This document shows, one piece after another, positions 8,751 to 18,983 of a stretch of 64,000 nt of DNA. The DNA is taken from the NCBI RefSeq assembly GCF_001999985.1, contig NZ_CP019645.1, positions 2,418,001 to 2,482,000 on the forward strand, in the 5' to 3' direction. The notes under the pieces are model-generated. The model was not told the DNA's origin and made no database searches. It saw only the letters and a program-made list of their open reading frames with translations. Numbering within the stretch: the first letter of the stretch is position 1; every line of letters starts with the position of its first letter. Source of the stretch: Helicobacter bilis (GTDB lineage Bacteria; Campylobacterota; Campylobacteria; Campylobacterales; Helicobacteraceae). Both the position numbers and the translations under genes were made by a program.

Positions 8751-10645
8751 TTACAAATGTTTTCCATAAACTTTTTTGTATAAAAAGTTGAAAAAATCAG
8801 TGAAACGCCTAGCCTGTCGTCTCACTTTTGCATTTGGAAAATATTTTCCCATGAATTTTATAACCTTAAATAGAGGCTTTAAGTCTTGTGGGGGAATGTA
8901 GCGGTTTTCTTCTTCAGCCACATACCACCTCCAAGCTATATTTTTTAACCTCTCGTTTTTTCGCAAATTGACTTCTTTTGCTATAAAGCGTTCTACATCC
9001 TTAAACGGATGCTTGTCGCGTATCTTTTCAAATGCTTCTGTAAAACTTTGTATTTTATGGTTATTAAACATCTTTAATCGTGTAATCTCATTTAAATCAA
9101 GTTGCAATTCTTGTCGTATATCAGGGAATGACATACCCATTTGACATTTATTGCCTCTAGCATATTGTTGTTCAATATGAGAATCTCTATTTTTTACTAC
9201 ACCACACATCGTAAGATAAACAAAGGTTACCACATGGTTATTAAAACATTTATCTGGAAATATGCGATCTGGCAAAATGGTTAAAAAGTTATATAGCGAA
9301 GCAAGAGACAGCATAACATCTCTTGGTCCATAGATTGAAATATTTGACGCTCCAATATCCAGGGTATCAAAAATCTCATTAGATTCACACTCTTGAAGTT
9401 CTTGCAAAGTCGCCTCTCTGTCGTTTTGATGATATTTTATGTCCCCATCATTCCTTAGAGTAAAAATAAAGTCATAGGTAATATTATGGGCTACTTCATA
9501 TTGTTTCATCATCTCAATTATTCTATATATGCCATAGTAAAAATGATATGCCCCACCCCTTGTTTTACCTTCATAATCTGTTGAATCTTGATTAACAATT
9601 TCGCAATGTTTAAAACATGGGTATTTTTTTTGCAAAGATTCTAAATCACCTTTATCTAATTTTGCTAAGTATTCCGTATTGAGCTTTTTGTATGTATTTG
9701 GAAAAAATTCATGAAAATTTAAATGATAAGCAATTTCATCTGGAATTTCATCATGTAGGGTAGGCTCTAGCATACGCATTACCCAATTTGTCCATCCACA
9801 TAATCCCGGCCAAACTTGTTGCATATCCCAAGTAAATAAAAACACATCAGCATTTAAGGGTATAGCAAGGTTTGTAATAATATCTTCAAGTGTGGCTATA
9901 TAATCACCACGCAAGATTCCATATAAACAAATTGCAAACTTTTTATATTCCGTGTGTGGTTTAGCAGTTATTTGTGGAATAAGATGAGATAAGTCTTTAC
10001 ACTGCTGAAGTAATATATTTCTGTAATGCCCTATATACTCCCTATAACATTGTGCTGCACCAATACTTCTTTCTTCATTGATTAGCTTTAAAAATATTGT
10101 AAAAGATGGTGGGCTTACTGGGGTAAAAAAGTCTTGTTGTTTTGCTATATCTGCTTTATAGAAATATTGCAATGTATTTTTAAGAAAATAGTTTCGCATT
10201 GTTTTGTTGCCTATGTCTTTCATGCAATTTTGCATAATGCAAAATGCGATATCAGCAGTTAAAGCATCAACTGCAATAAATCTATTGAGTAAAAAATTAG
10301 GATTTATTTTTTGTTTTAATTGAAAATTTGCATATAATGTTGCTGTGTCTACTTCTATATGTGTTTGTGTTAGGGCAATACCCCCCCCCCCCAATTTAAT
10401 TTAGCGTTATCCCAAAATTGTGGACATTGCAATGCGTCGCTATTATTTTTAGAATCCGCTTTTATAAATTGCAATAGTTCATCGAGTTTCCCAATATCAT
10501 GTAGAAATACACAAAAATCCATCTTCAATTCACTAGAATCTTGCGTTATATTGTCCTTATATAGAGTATATACTTTATCAAAGTCCCATGATTCCAATGC
10601 GGATTCTACATCCTCATTTATTTTATTTGTCTTTGTATGTTGCAT
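8751..10645 (-). pseudogene. Phase-variable glycosyltransferase-like protein, currently OFF
   Basis: Two frames make one gene. The 5' part (10645 to about 10393) encodes 84 residues from MQHTKTNKI, then enters a run of 12 C (10381-10392; G on the coding strand) and stops a few codons later (NWGGGVLP). The 3' frame continues after the tract as IALTQTHIEV and runs for about 540 codons. With 13 (or 10) C the whole would be one 631-aa protein. The body has KFAICLYGILRGDYIATLED and ADVFLFTWDMQQ, then a YDFIFTLRNDGDIKY acidic motif, a pattern seen in capsular/LPS-type glycosyltransferase-like proteins. No membrane segments. Exact activity unknown. It is best read as a contingency gene, not a dead one. 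Confidence 0.7.
10381..10392. repeat. Poly-C tract (C12), OFF configuration
   Basis: Twelve C inside the glycosyltransferase-like gene. The reading frame is restored at 10 or 13 C. Typical slipped-strand switch. Confidence 0.92.
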
Positions 10646-10681
10646 TATTTTTCCTTATCTATAAAATTTTACCCAATACGA

Positions 10682-12651
10682 CTATTTCTCATTGCTGACT
10701 CTAATGGGAATATATGTACGAACATAATAGCGTTGCATCCATGCGGATATATCTCTATTTGGCCACGCCCTTTCATCATCACTTAATCTCTGAAATGACA
10801 ACAACATGGTTTCAACATCTTGCGGCGTTAATACAATTTCTTTTAAATTATTTGTTTCTGCATGTTGAAATAATGAAATAAGTGTATCTTGTGTGTTGAG
10901 ATTATAGTATTTTATAAAGTTGCGCTCGAAGATGTTTACATTTTGCAATATCGCACAAAATACAAACCCAACAAGTAAAAAATTGCTACACCATGCTTTT
11001 ACAATATTATCACCATTAGCAATCTCTAGTAGTGTTAGAATTAAGACGAGTGCAATAAGCATAACCTCAAACCACACACCAGGAACTTTAATACATGCAA
11101 ATCCCACAACCCCCAATAATCCCACAAACAATGCGGCAATCTTGAGATACAAAATCTCTGTTATTTTTGCATGCTTTATGCAATACACCACAAGGTATAT
11201 AAAATACAACAACCCAACACTAACTACAAATATGCTGAATGCGTTAATTTCCTTAAAAACATGCATCATATTTCCAAAAAGTGTTGTTTTTTCCATAACA
11301 CCCACTTGAGTTTGCCCTCTGCCAGAAATCATTGTTAAAACAAATGCAGTTGGTACTAATATCAAGAATAACCCCATGTGATAATATGTAAAACATGAGA
11401 TTCCAAAATTATCGCGTCTCCAATACATATAAAATGATAACAGCAAGGTTAAACCAAATATAGGTAGCGTTGATGGTTCTGTTTGAAAACTCGCCATATA
11501 AACTAGAAAAAATAGCAAACCGCTTTGCAGGTAAATATTGCTGCTTAAAAGAAAAACTTTTTTATACATAAAAAAATATAAAATAGGCAAAAATACAAGT
11601 AATGCTATACCGGCACTGCCAATATATGCCCCGGTCGTTACATAATCAAACCTGCCATTGATAATTAATAAAAAAACTAGAGAAACAAGTATAAAAATAG
11701 TTTTAAATTGTTGTTTACCATTGCACAGCCAAATAAACACAGAAGAGCCAATAAAAAACATTCCATAAAAAACAAGCGTAAAAAATGAAGCAAAAATATT
11801 AAATGCACGGATGGGACTCACACCTAAAGCAACAAGCATTTCTCCAAATGGTCGCATACTAAGAGACATGAAAAGATCTGCAAAATGTCTTCCTCTTTGC
11901 CAACCAATTGTTGTGTCATAAGGCATATAAAAGCTATCATATACTGAGCTCATAAGCCAATTATCCCCATCTAGCGACACCATACCGTATTGAACGACAA
12001 GAAAAAGCGATAACAATATAACATAAAGAATAAATAGATATGGATATACGGGGGGGGGGGGGTAAATGCCTGTATCTTTGTATACTGATTATATATATTC
12101 TTATTTACATAAATCTTGTTTATATAGTCTTGTGTTTTACTTACGCAAATGGGCAAACCACACAAACAAAAAACCACAACCACAAAACTTATAAGAAGCC
12201 AAGACAACACTTCATCATTCATAGAACGCATAATTGCAACTGGTCCTATACTATCTTCTGCAATCTTTTGTATGCTAACTAGATTTCCATATTTATCGCC
12301 ATGAGTATTCATGTAAGCATATTCTATATCTTCATGCAAGTTATAGAAATCTGGATATATATTATAAATAAAATTTTTCCTAAAAATCTTACTATTTGGT
12401 GATAAAACAAAACTATATACATATTTATCAATCTGGGTATCAAGAAAAATATCTTCATTTGCAGGGTAATCATCAAATTTCTTTGTGTCTTTATGCTCTC
12501 TATTATAAAGATCTATTGTCTCATGCTTGTTTATGTTTATCTTTGTCAGATATGCGGTCGTATTACCTTGTGCTGAATATAGCACAACATAGAGTATTGA
12601 TAAGATAATGCATATAGACATTGCGATTAGAAATTGCTTTTTAACTTTCAT
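10682..12651 (-). pseudogene. Phase-variable polytopic membrane protein, currently OFF
   Basis: The N-terminal frame starts at ATG 12651 (AAGGG before it) with one membrane helix (FLIAMSICIILSILYVVLY), an extracytoplasmic loop of about 120 residues, a second helix (WLLISFVVVVFCLCGL), and then a run of 13 G (12050-12062). In the present frame it ends at 11971. The 3' frame continues as a multi-helix protein (LDGDNWLMSSVYDSFYMPYD, then about nine hydrophobic segments) to 10682. With 14 (or 11) bases in the tract it would be one protein of about 656 aa. The architecture recalls GT-C-type glucosyltransferases or LPS-modifying membrane proteins, but no signature is certain. It lies 36 bp upstream of the glycosyltransferase-like gene and probably forms one operon with it. 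Confidence 0.65.
12050..12062. repeat. Poly-G tract (G13), OFF configuration
   Basis: Thirteen G on the + strand within the membrane-protein gene. The downstream frame is reached with 11 or 14. Confidence 0.92.
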
Positions 12652-12875
12652 TATTAATCCCTTTTTTGCACTCAAAATGGCCTCAGATTATATCACATTT
12701 GTGTTAATATTCCCAGCATGACACACGATAAACAATATCTTACATGTAAAGTATAAAAGTAATATAAAATTTGCAACCCACTTTCCGTATCTCATGCTCT
12801 ATAAAGTTACAATTACCTCGCGAGTAAGTATGGATCCTTTAAACATAATAATGCAATAAATTATCTAAAATGTAA

Positions 12876-13316
12876 TTAGATTATTTGCGAATTATACATT
12901 TTCTCTTCTACTTGTATATAATAATTTGCAATTTCTTGATATGCCTTCTCCCATGCCTGCAATATCTCTTTAGTTGCATTTTCTTGCAACACATTTTCAA
13001 TCGCTTTTATCAAACATGCTCCAACGATTGGGTAATGCTCTTTCTTTACATTTAATCTAACATGTGTTTTGCCAATGGATTCTATTTGCGAATGAATTGT
13101 ATCTAGATTCTCAATATTCATTGCAGCATGTAGTATTGCCATGGCGAGTGCCTTTGGCTGCTTACCATTTTGTTGCTTTGTCATATCAAACATAGTTTTA
13201 ACTTGTGGATATTCATCAAATAAGATTCTATAAAATTCCTTTGTGATTGTTTCACCATGTGTTCTTAAAACCGGTATTGTGCTTTTTACAATCTCTATTG
13301 TTTGTTTATCTAACAT
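12876..13316 (-). CDS. cgb: Single-domain globin, Cgb type (copy 2)
   Basis: 146 aa, identical to copy 1 except for the C-terminal residues (YNSQII). All haem-pocket residues are retained and the ATG has the same AAGGAT ribosome site. Because the upstream 74 bp are also duplicated, both copies should share any promoter elements that lie in this stretch. The two differences inside the repeat are synonymous, so the duplication is recent or maintained by gene conversion. Confidence 0.88.
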   Translation of the reverse strand: MLDKQTIEIVKSTIPVLRTHGETITKEFYRILFDEYPQVKTMFDMTKQQNGKQPKALAMAILHAAMNIENLDTIHSQIESIGKTHVRLNVKKEHYPIVGACLIKAIENVLQENATKEILQAWEKAYQEIANYYIQVEEKMYNSQII

Positions 13317-13390
13317 CAAAAATCCTTTATAATAAAATGTGATGTAATAATAAACAATAGTTTCAAAATAAAAATTGATATATGTTAATA
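12894..13390. repeat. 497-bp direct repeat, right copy
   Basis: Partner of 8117-8613, same orientation, two mismatches. Recombination between the copies would excise 4777 bp, including both phase-variable genes, and leave one globin gene. Confidence 0.97.
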
Positions 13391-13845
13391 CTTGCTACTT
13401 TATTGCAATCAATCTTAATCTAGCAACTCACAAAAATCCCCCTCTACTCAAAAAAGCATTAATGTATTTGCATTGTGTATTGTTAAGTATTGTTCGACTT
13501 AGTTTGCAAGACCCTGTAAGGTTTAAAGAAAGTATATCTATGCAATATTCTGTACTGAATACTTAACTATGAAATTGTTGTATTCAAATGCATATTAAAT
13601 GTAATCGTGATCTCAAAAGCACATAAAAAGATCTATATTTTAAGTTATAGTGTAAAAAAGGGTTAGCAGAATTAGAGATAATCGCTATTACCCAATGTAA
13701 TAAAATAAAACTCATCCATATTGACAAGAAAAGATCTTGTGTTTTCGAGCATGGATTAAAGTTTTTCGCTTTGCAACAACTTGGCATAATGACTGCAAAT
13801 ATGCTTACAGAATCTTAAAATAGTAATTTTTGAGATTTGTCTTTT
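13391..13845. other. Intergenic region
   Basis: About 455 bp beyond the repeat, AT-rich. Short open frames exist on both strands, but none has a credible ribosome site or recognisable product. I see no RNA gene. Confidence 0.4.
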
Positions 13846-14757
13846 CTAGTCAGCTTGTTTGCAGGCTATATGCTTTGCCTTTTCTACCGCTTTGACACAT
13901 GCGCGTGTAATAACGCCTTGCACGCTATTTTCATCACAATGAAGAAGTGCTTCCGCTGTTGTCCCACCCGGACTTGTAACGAGATCTTTTATCTCCTGCG
14001 GGCTTTTTTCTTTGAGTAATGCTGCCATGCCCTCAAAGGTTTTTTGCACGAGTTTTTGACTTGTTTCTAGCTTTAAGCCTTGCTTGACACCTGCATTTAT
14101 AAGTCCTTGTGCTACAAGGGCTAAAAGGGCTGGACTGCTGCCATTTGTTGCGATACTTGCAAATAACTCTTCTTCATTTGCAACAAACTCACAATTGCCA
14201 AAACTTGATACAAATTGCGTGATTTGGGTTTGAATGTGTGCGTTATTTTTCTCATGTGCTTCTTGCATGTTATGACTATCCATCATAAGATTTAGCACTT
14301 TGCCTACTTCTTTAATACTTTGATTTTTTGCGCCATTTTGCTGCCATAATACTGCACTTGAACTTAGATTATAATGCGCTCCGACATTTGGCATAATAAG
14401 GGCGTAGTGGTATGACTGAATATAATTGTGTAAGATATTAGCATTAATACCTGCTAGCACGCTATACACAATATGAGCACGCCCATGAAATATAAAGGAA
14501 TCTAGATTATGCGGCTTACAAGCGAGTAACACCATCTTATCATCGCACTCAATATTGCAGGTAGCCTCATAGGTAACATCGTGCAAAAACTCACTGCGAC
14601 AAGCCTGCATACTCTCTTTAAGCCATGATTCTATTTTATGTGGTGCTCTACCTGTAATAACGATTTTTGTAATGCCTAGAATCTCTTTAGACTGCCGTAT
14701 TAACCCACCTAAAATCGCCTTTGCCATATTGCCATAACCTACAACGACTAACTCCAT
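13846..14757 (-). CDS. proC: Pyrroline-5-carboxylate reductase
   Basis: 303 aa, somewhat longer than the usual 270. It makes proline from pyrroline-5-carboxylate with NAD(P)H in the cytoplasm. The N-terminal Rossmann motif VVVGYGNMAKAILGGL, the middle ALIMPNVGAHY and the C-terminal signature LVTSPGGTTAEALLHCDE are clear. The extra length sits around residues 165-200 (an Asn/His-rich insert). It stands alone; the next gene is divergent. Confidence 0.88.
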   Translation of the reverse strand: MELVVVGYGNMAKAILGGLIRQSKEILGITKIVITGRAPHKIESWLKESMQACRSEFLHDVTYEATCNIECDDKMVLLACKPHNLDSFIFHGRAHIVYSVLAGINANILHNYIQSYHYALIMPNVGAHYNLSSSAVLWQQNGAKNQSIKEVGKVLNLMMDSHNMQEAHEKNNAHIQTQITQFVSSFGNCEFVANEEELFASIATNGSSPALLALVAQGLINAGVKQGLKLETSQKLVQKTFEGMAALLKEKSPQEIKDLVTSPGGTTAEALLHCDENSVQGVITRACVKAVEKAKHIACKQAD

Positions 14758-14922
14758 TTTTATCCTTTATCTCGTAAAATACATAAAATCATAACATATT
14801 TTTGTGTGCTTCTTTAAGATACATTATGTTTAAGCCCTTACTAGATTCTATGTGTAAGTCAAGCCTTCATGCAAAGATATAGAATCTCAATAAATAGCAG
14901 TGATAAAAAATGCCTTGACTTG

Positions 14923-14935
14923 TTTTTTTTTTTTT
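14923..14935. repeat. Poly-T tract (T13) upstream of a sugar methyltransferase
   Basis: Thirteen T located 65 bp before the likely start at 15001. The frame happens to stay open through it, but the translated FFFF stretch is not typical of the family, so the tract is more likely in the promoter/leader, where length changes could alter transcription. Confidence 0.6.
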
Positions 14936-15000
14936 GTAGGATTGCGACACTGCGAAATATGTATAAATCGCACTTAGAATCTTTTATGGAAAGGGCATAT

Positions 15001-15816
15001 ATGAAGCTTATTAAAAAAATGCTAAGACCCAAAAAAGCTAGTCAAGCAGATAATTACAATACAAGTCTAGCAGATACAATCAGCAATGAATATCCATCAT
15101 TTTGTGCAAGAGCAGCGACTAATGATTCTGTATTTGCAACATTTAGGACAAATCCAGTATATATGCAAATACTAGAACATGTTGATGACATTATGGGACA
15201 AAAATATCTTGATTATATCCTGAAAACAAGGCGTTTTGAACCTAAAGACTTTGAGGGATTTAGACAAAACGATTGGTATGGTGGGGCAAGCATTCGCTAT
15301 TATAAGGAAATAGGCTATATGTCTCCATCAACTCTGCGTTATATTAAAGTCTTAGGGGATTTAATAGAATCTTTTGGTGATTTAAGCAATAAGGATATTT
15401 GTGAGATTGGCATAGGCTATGGTGGACAAGCAAGGATTATTATGTCAATGTTTGATGTCAAAAGTTACACATTTGTGGATTTGGATTCTGTTCTGTCTCT
15501 TAGTAAAAAATACCTATCACATTTTAGCGGATTGGAAAACAAGCTACATTTTAAGCGTATGGAGGATTTAGAAAAAAGGGATTACGATCTCTTTATAAGC
15601 AATTATGCTTTTAGTGAGCTAAGAAGCAATATACAAGATATCTATATTGAAAAAATTATCAAAAATGCGAAACATGGATATATCACATTTAATAATATTG
15701 CACCAAAGGATTTTAACTATCCGCTAGAGCAATATGAAAGCCTATTTGGTAAGCAAATACATATAACAGATGAAACTCCAAATAGCCATCCATTAAACAA
15801 GATTCTAACTTGGTAA
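15001..15816 (+). CDS. Putative sugar O-methyltransferase
   Basis: About 271 aa. The central ICEIGIGYGGQARIIMSMF is a SAM-binding motif, followed by an acidic strand end (YTFVDLDSVLSLSKKYL) and LFISNYAFSELRSNIQ. This matches the putative sugar O-methyltransferase family found in LPS/capsule clusters. I chose ATG 15001 for its GAAAGG six bases upstream; the frame is open back to 14869 with other Met codons at 14959 and 14989. The T13 tract at 14923 would then lie in the 5' region and may tune expression. It is isolated between proC (divergent) and the chemoreceptor (convergent). Confidence 0.65.
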   Translation: MKLIKKMLRPKKASQADNYNTSLADTISNEYPSFCARAATNDSVFATFRTNPVYMQILEHVDDIMGQKYLDYILKTRRFEPKDFEGFRQNDWYGGASIRYYKEIGYMSPSTLRYIKVLGDLIESFGDLSNKDICEIGIGYGGQARIIMSMFDVKSYTFVDLDSVLSLSKKYLSHFSGLENKLHFKRMEDLEKRDYDLFISNYAFSELRSNIQDIYIEKIIKNAKHGYITFNNIAPKDFNYPLEQYESLFGKQIHITDETPNSHPLNKILTW

Positions 15817-16005
15817 AAAATCCCATAGCAAAAAATTTTTATGCTGTAAGTAGTCCCAAAAGACAAATTGGGATTCTAAACCGCATGGATTCAATATGAA
15901 AAAACTCACATAAGGGCATTTTTACATTTGACTTTATATCAAAATTAGATTTTGCTAGCCTCTCTCATATTTCTCTTTATGATTTTTTGTAAAAACTTTA
16001 TATTA

Positions 16006-18011
16006 TCAAAACTTATGCTTTTTAGAATCTTCTACAATATCTTGGACTATGCTTTGCATGTTTTGTGCGATTGCATCGGTTTGATTTGCAATAGCTGCAT
16101 TTTCCTGCGTAATAGATTCTAATTGATTTGTAATATCTCTAATATGTGCTATACCTTGTGTTTGGTCTTTAATGGATTGAGACATATCGCTTACTGATTG
16201 TATGAGTGCATTTGCATTTTGCTCTATCTCGCCTAAAGATTTATTTGTGCGTTCAGCTAGATTTCTCACCTCATCGGCTACGACTGCAAAGCCCCTGCCA
16301 TGCTCTCCTGCCCTTGCTGCTTCAATAGCAGCATTTAATGCAAGTAGGTTTGTCTGATCGGCTATGTCTTTAATGATATTAATTACAGATTTTATCTCAT
16401 CAGCCTCGCGTGTTAGCTCTCCCATAGAATCTTCAATGTGCTGCATAGATGAGTTGATGTTCTCAACAGATTTTGTATTCTCTTGCAAGGAAGTAACTTG
16501 AGATTGTGAGGTTGAAATAAGACTTTGCACCATGCTAAATAGCTGGTCTGCATTGCTGCCAAGCTGTTTTGCAATCTCACTAGAATCTCCAAGCATTGTG
16601 CTTATGCTTGTCCCTAAGTGGTTGATATTTGTTGCCATTTCTAGTATTTTTCCTTCTAAGCCATCAACATTTGCACGCATTGTATAATCGTTATTTGCAT
16701 AAGTGCTTAGCGTATTGGACACCTTTGTAAGATGTAAATCAAGGATATTTAATAAATCATTAAAGATATTTTTTAGCTCATTAAACTGCGGTGAAGAAGT
16801 GTTTGCCCTGATTTGATTTGCAAAGTTACCATGTTTAGCTTCATTTGCTACCTGCAGTGCTTCATCAATGAATCGCTTATCTTCTTCTAACTCTTTATGT
16901 ATGAGTAAAATATTTTCATTGATTTCTTGTGCCATTTTGCCTAACTCATCTTTTGATTTGACTTTTATTAATGGTGCGTTATCGCTCTTATGATTAATAT
17001 ATGCAAAGAAATTTTGTAACCCTTCAGATATTGTGCTAATAGGTGTTAAGAATTTCTGGATTACAACATAAATAACTACTATCATGATAAGCCCTATAAT
17101 CACTAATGCAAGGATTCTCATCTCTAAGCCCTTGCGTGAATTAGCCACAACCTTATCCATATTTTCACCCGCACAAATGGAATAATGCACACTATTTTTA
17201 TCGACATGACGACATACTCCAAGCCGCTCAACTCCACTTGAGGAAATATAGGTAAATGGCTGCATATCCCCTGCTTCAACAGCATATTGATAATATTTTT
17301 TAAGTCCCTCTGTTGTGTTTAATAGGCTCATGGTCTTATCAGTTGATACAAATACAGCTTGTTCTGAATCAAGCCCAAAGATTCTAGCAGGCATTTTATC
17401 AAACTGACTTTGTAAGTTTGATAGCGGCGTGTCAATGGATAGCACCCCTAACACTCTGCCATTTTTCACTAAGGGGATAGAGAAAGTAAAAGTAGGTAGT
17501 TTGCTTACAAAGTCTTCATACACAGGCGTCATAATCGCTGAATTACTTTGCAGTGCACTCTTATACCAACCTCTTGTCCTAGAATCATAGCTTTCCACTT
17601 TACCCGTGCCTTTTCCATAGGTTCTAAAAAGCACTTTTGCTGCATCAGATCTATATCACTTACAATCATACTGCCATCTGCCACGCCTATATATGCGGCT
17701 AGATGAGCCCCACCGAGTTTAAATCCAAATAAAAGTGGTCCCACATTTTTTACCAGTGCTTCTGTGGATTCTAACTTTTCTTCAGGGAGTGAGAGAATGT
17801 GCTTTGCCATAAGCTCTAGCGAGTCTATTCTATCTTGACTAAACATATCAGTAGCAAGACTTGCCATTTGCACATAATCTATCTCTGATTCTATGGTTTT
17901 TTCCAAAAGATTATTCTTGCTTGAAATCATATTGATTGTTTGCTGCACACCTAGCCCAATAAGCATTAACAACATAACGATAAGCGACACTTTTGACTTT
18001 ATACTCTGCAT
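16006..18011 (-). pseudogene. Methyl-accepting chemotaxis protein, frameshifted
   Basis: The first frame (MQSIKSKVSLIVMLL, ATG 18011 after GGGAGCA) gives an N-terminal membrane helix and the first half of a Cache-type periplasmic sensor. It breaks near 17637 at IDLMQQK, where AAAA must be one base longer to continue as VLFRTYGKG. The second frame holds the rest of the sensor (RGWYKSALQ, a dCache hallmark), a helix ([19 protein letters not shown]), HAMP-like sequence and the conserved signalling hairpin [20 protein letters not shown]. Restored length is 668 aa. The cause may be a true mutation, a short A-tract switch or a base-calling error. Ligand unknown. Confidence 0.8.
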
Positions 18012-18155
18012 ACTGCTCCCTTGTAAAAATTTGTAGCATTGTAGCAGAAAAAATAAATAATAATGTTTCTTAAAAACACAATTTAATAACATTTTTCGTA
18101 ATTTTTATTTGCTTATTACAATAATATTTCAAACGCTATATAAAGATATACAGCA

Positions 18156-18824
18156 TTATAGAATATTGCGTCTGTAATGATGCTCTAACTTTGAGAATAT
18201 AAAACTTAAAGGCAACAACACAATTAAATATGCAACAATAAGCAGAAAAAGAGCTTCATTTGTCTGCCCGTAGTTACTAATCACTTCTTTTGCGATAGAC
18301 ATTAAATCCTGCAGGGCAATAACTCCCACGATAGAAGTCTCTTTAATCAAAAATAGCACATTCGCACAAATTGAGGGTATGCTTAAAGGTATGCTTTGGG
18401 GGAAAATCACATAACGCAAAATCTGCATTTTACTAAATCCCAGAGACAAGGCAGATTCTATCTGTGAATGTCGCACAGATTCTAAGCCTAAGCGAAAAGA
18501 TTCTGCCATGTAGCTACCACCTAGAAATATCACACCAATAACCGCACACCAAAAGTTTGGAATCTCAATCCAATACGACAAGCCAAAGTAGAGAAAAAAT
18601 AAGTGTATGATAAGCGGGGTATTGCGTGATACCTCTATGTATATACGCGTTATCCACACAAATGGACGGATTTGATAGTAAAGCACAAGTGAAGCGATAA
18701 AGCCAAGCAATATTGCCCCAAAGATTCCATAACATGAGATTTCTAGTGTAAGCAATAATGCTTTCCAAAATAATGGCAATATGCTAATAATAAAGTCTAT
18801 ATCTAAAAAATTATTAAGATTCAT
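18156..18824 (-). CDS. Polar amino-acid ABC transporter permease
   Basis: 222 aa inner-membrane permease of the HisM/GlnP family with about five hydrophobic segments. Signatures: the N-terminal LTLEISCYGIFGAILLG, RNTPLIIHLFFLYFGL, and the EAA-loop ALSLGFSKMQILRYVIFPQS that contacts the ATPase. No ATPase, partner permease or solute-binding gene is adjacent, so it is either an orphan or works with distant subunits. The substrate is likely a polar amino acid by family. Confidence 0.82.
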   Translation of the reverse strand: MNLNNFLDIDFIISILPLFWKALLLTLEISCYGIFGAILLGFIASLVLYYQIRPFVWITRIYIEVSRNTPLIIHLFFLYFGLSYWIEIPNFWCAVIGVIFLGGSYMAESFRLGLESVRHSQIESALSLGFSKMQILRYVIFPQSIPLSIPSICANVLFLIKETSIVGVIALQDLMSIAKEVISNYGQTNEALFLLIVAYLIVLLPLSFIFSKLEHHYRRNIL

Positions 18825-18983
18825 AATATGTAGATTCCAAAAGTGTAATTATTTGTTTTAAAGTAAAGTAGTGTATAGTAAAAGTGTTAAGTAACTTTTA
18901 ATTGATTGAATCTTTAGTTTGCATTTCTATAACTAGAGATTAAAACCCCTAATTTACAACAAAATAAGCTAAAGATATAAGAA

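Noticed and set aside
8751-10394. Independent gene starting at TTG inside the G-run
   Set aside because: The start lies within the homopolymer and the preceding frame fits perfectly once the tract is corrected; it is the 3' part of one gene.
8117-13390. Composite transposon bounded by the globin repeats
   Set aside because: No transposase, no terminal inverted repeats; the repeats are simply duplicated globin genes.
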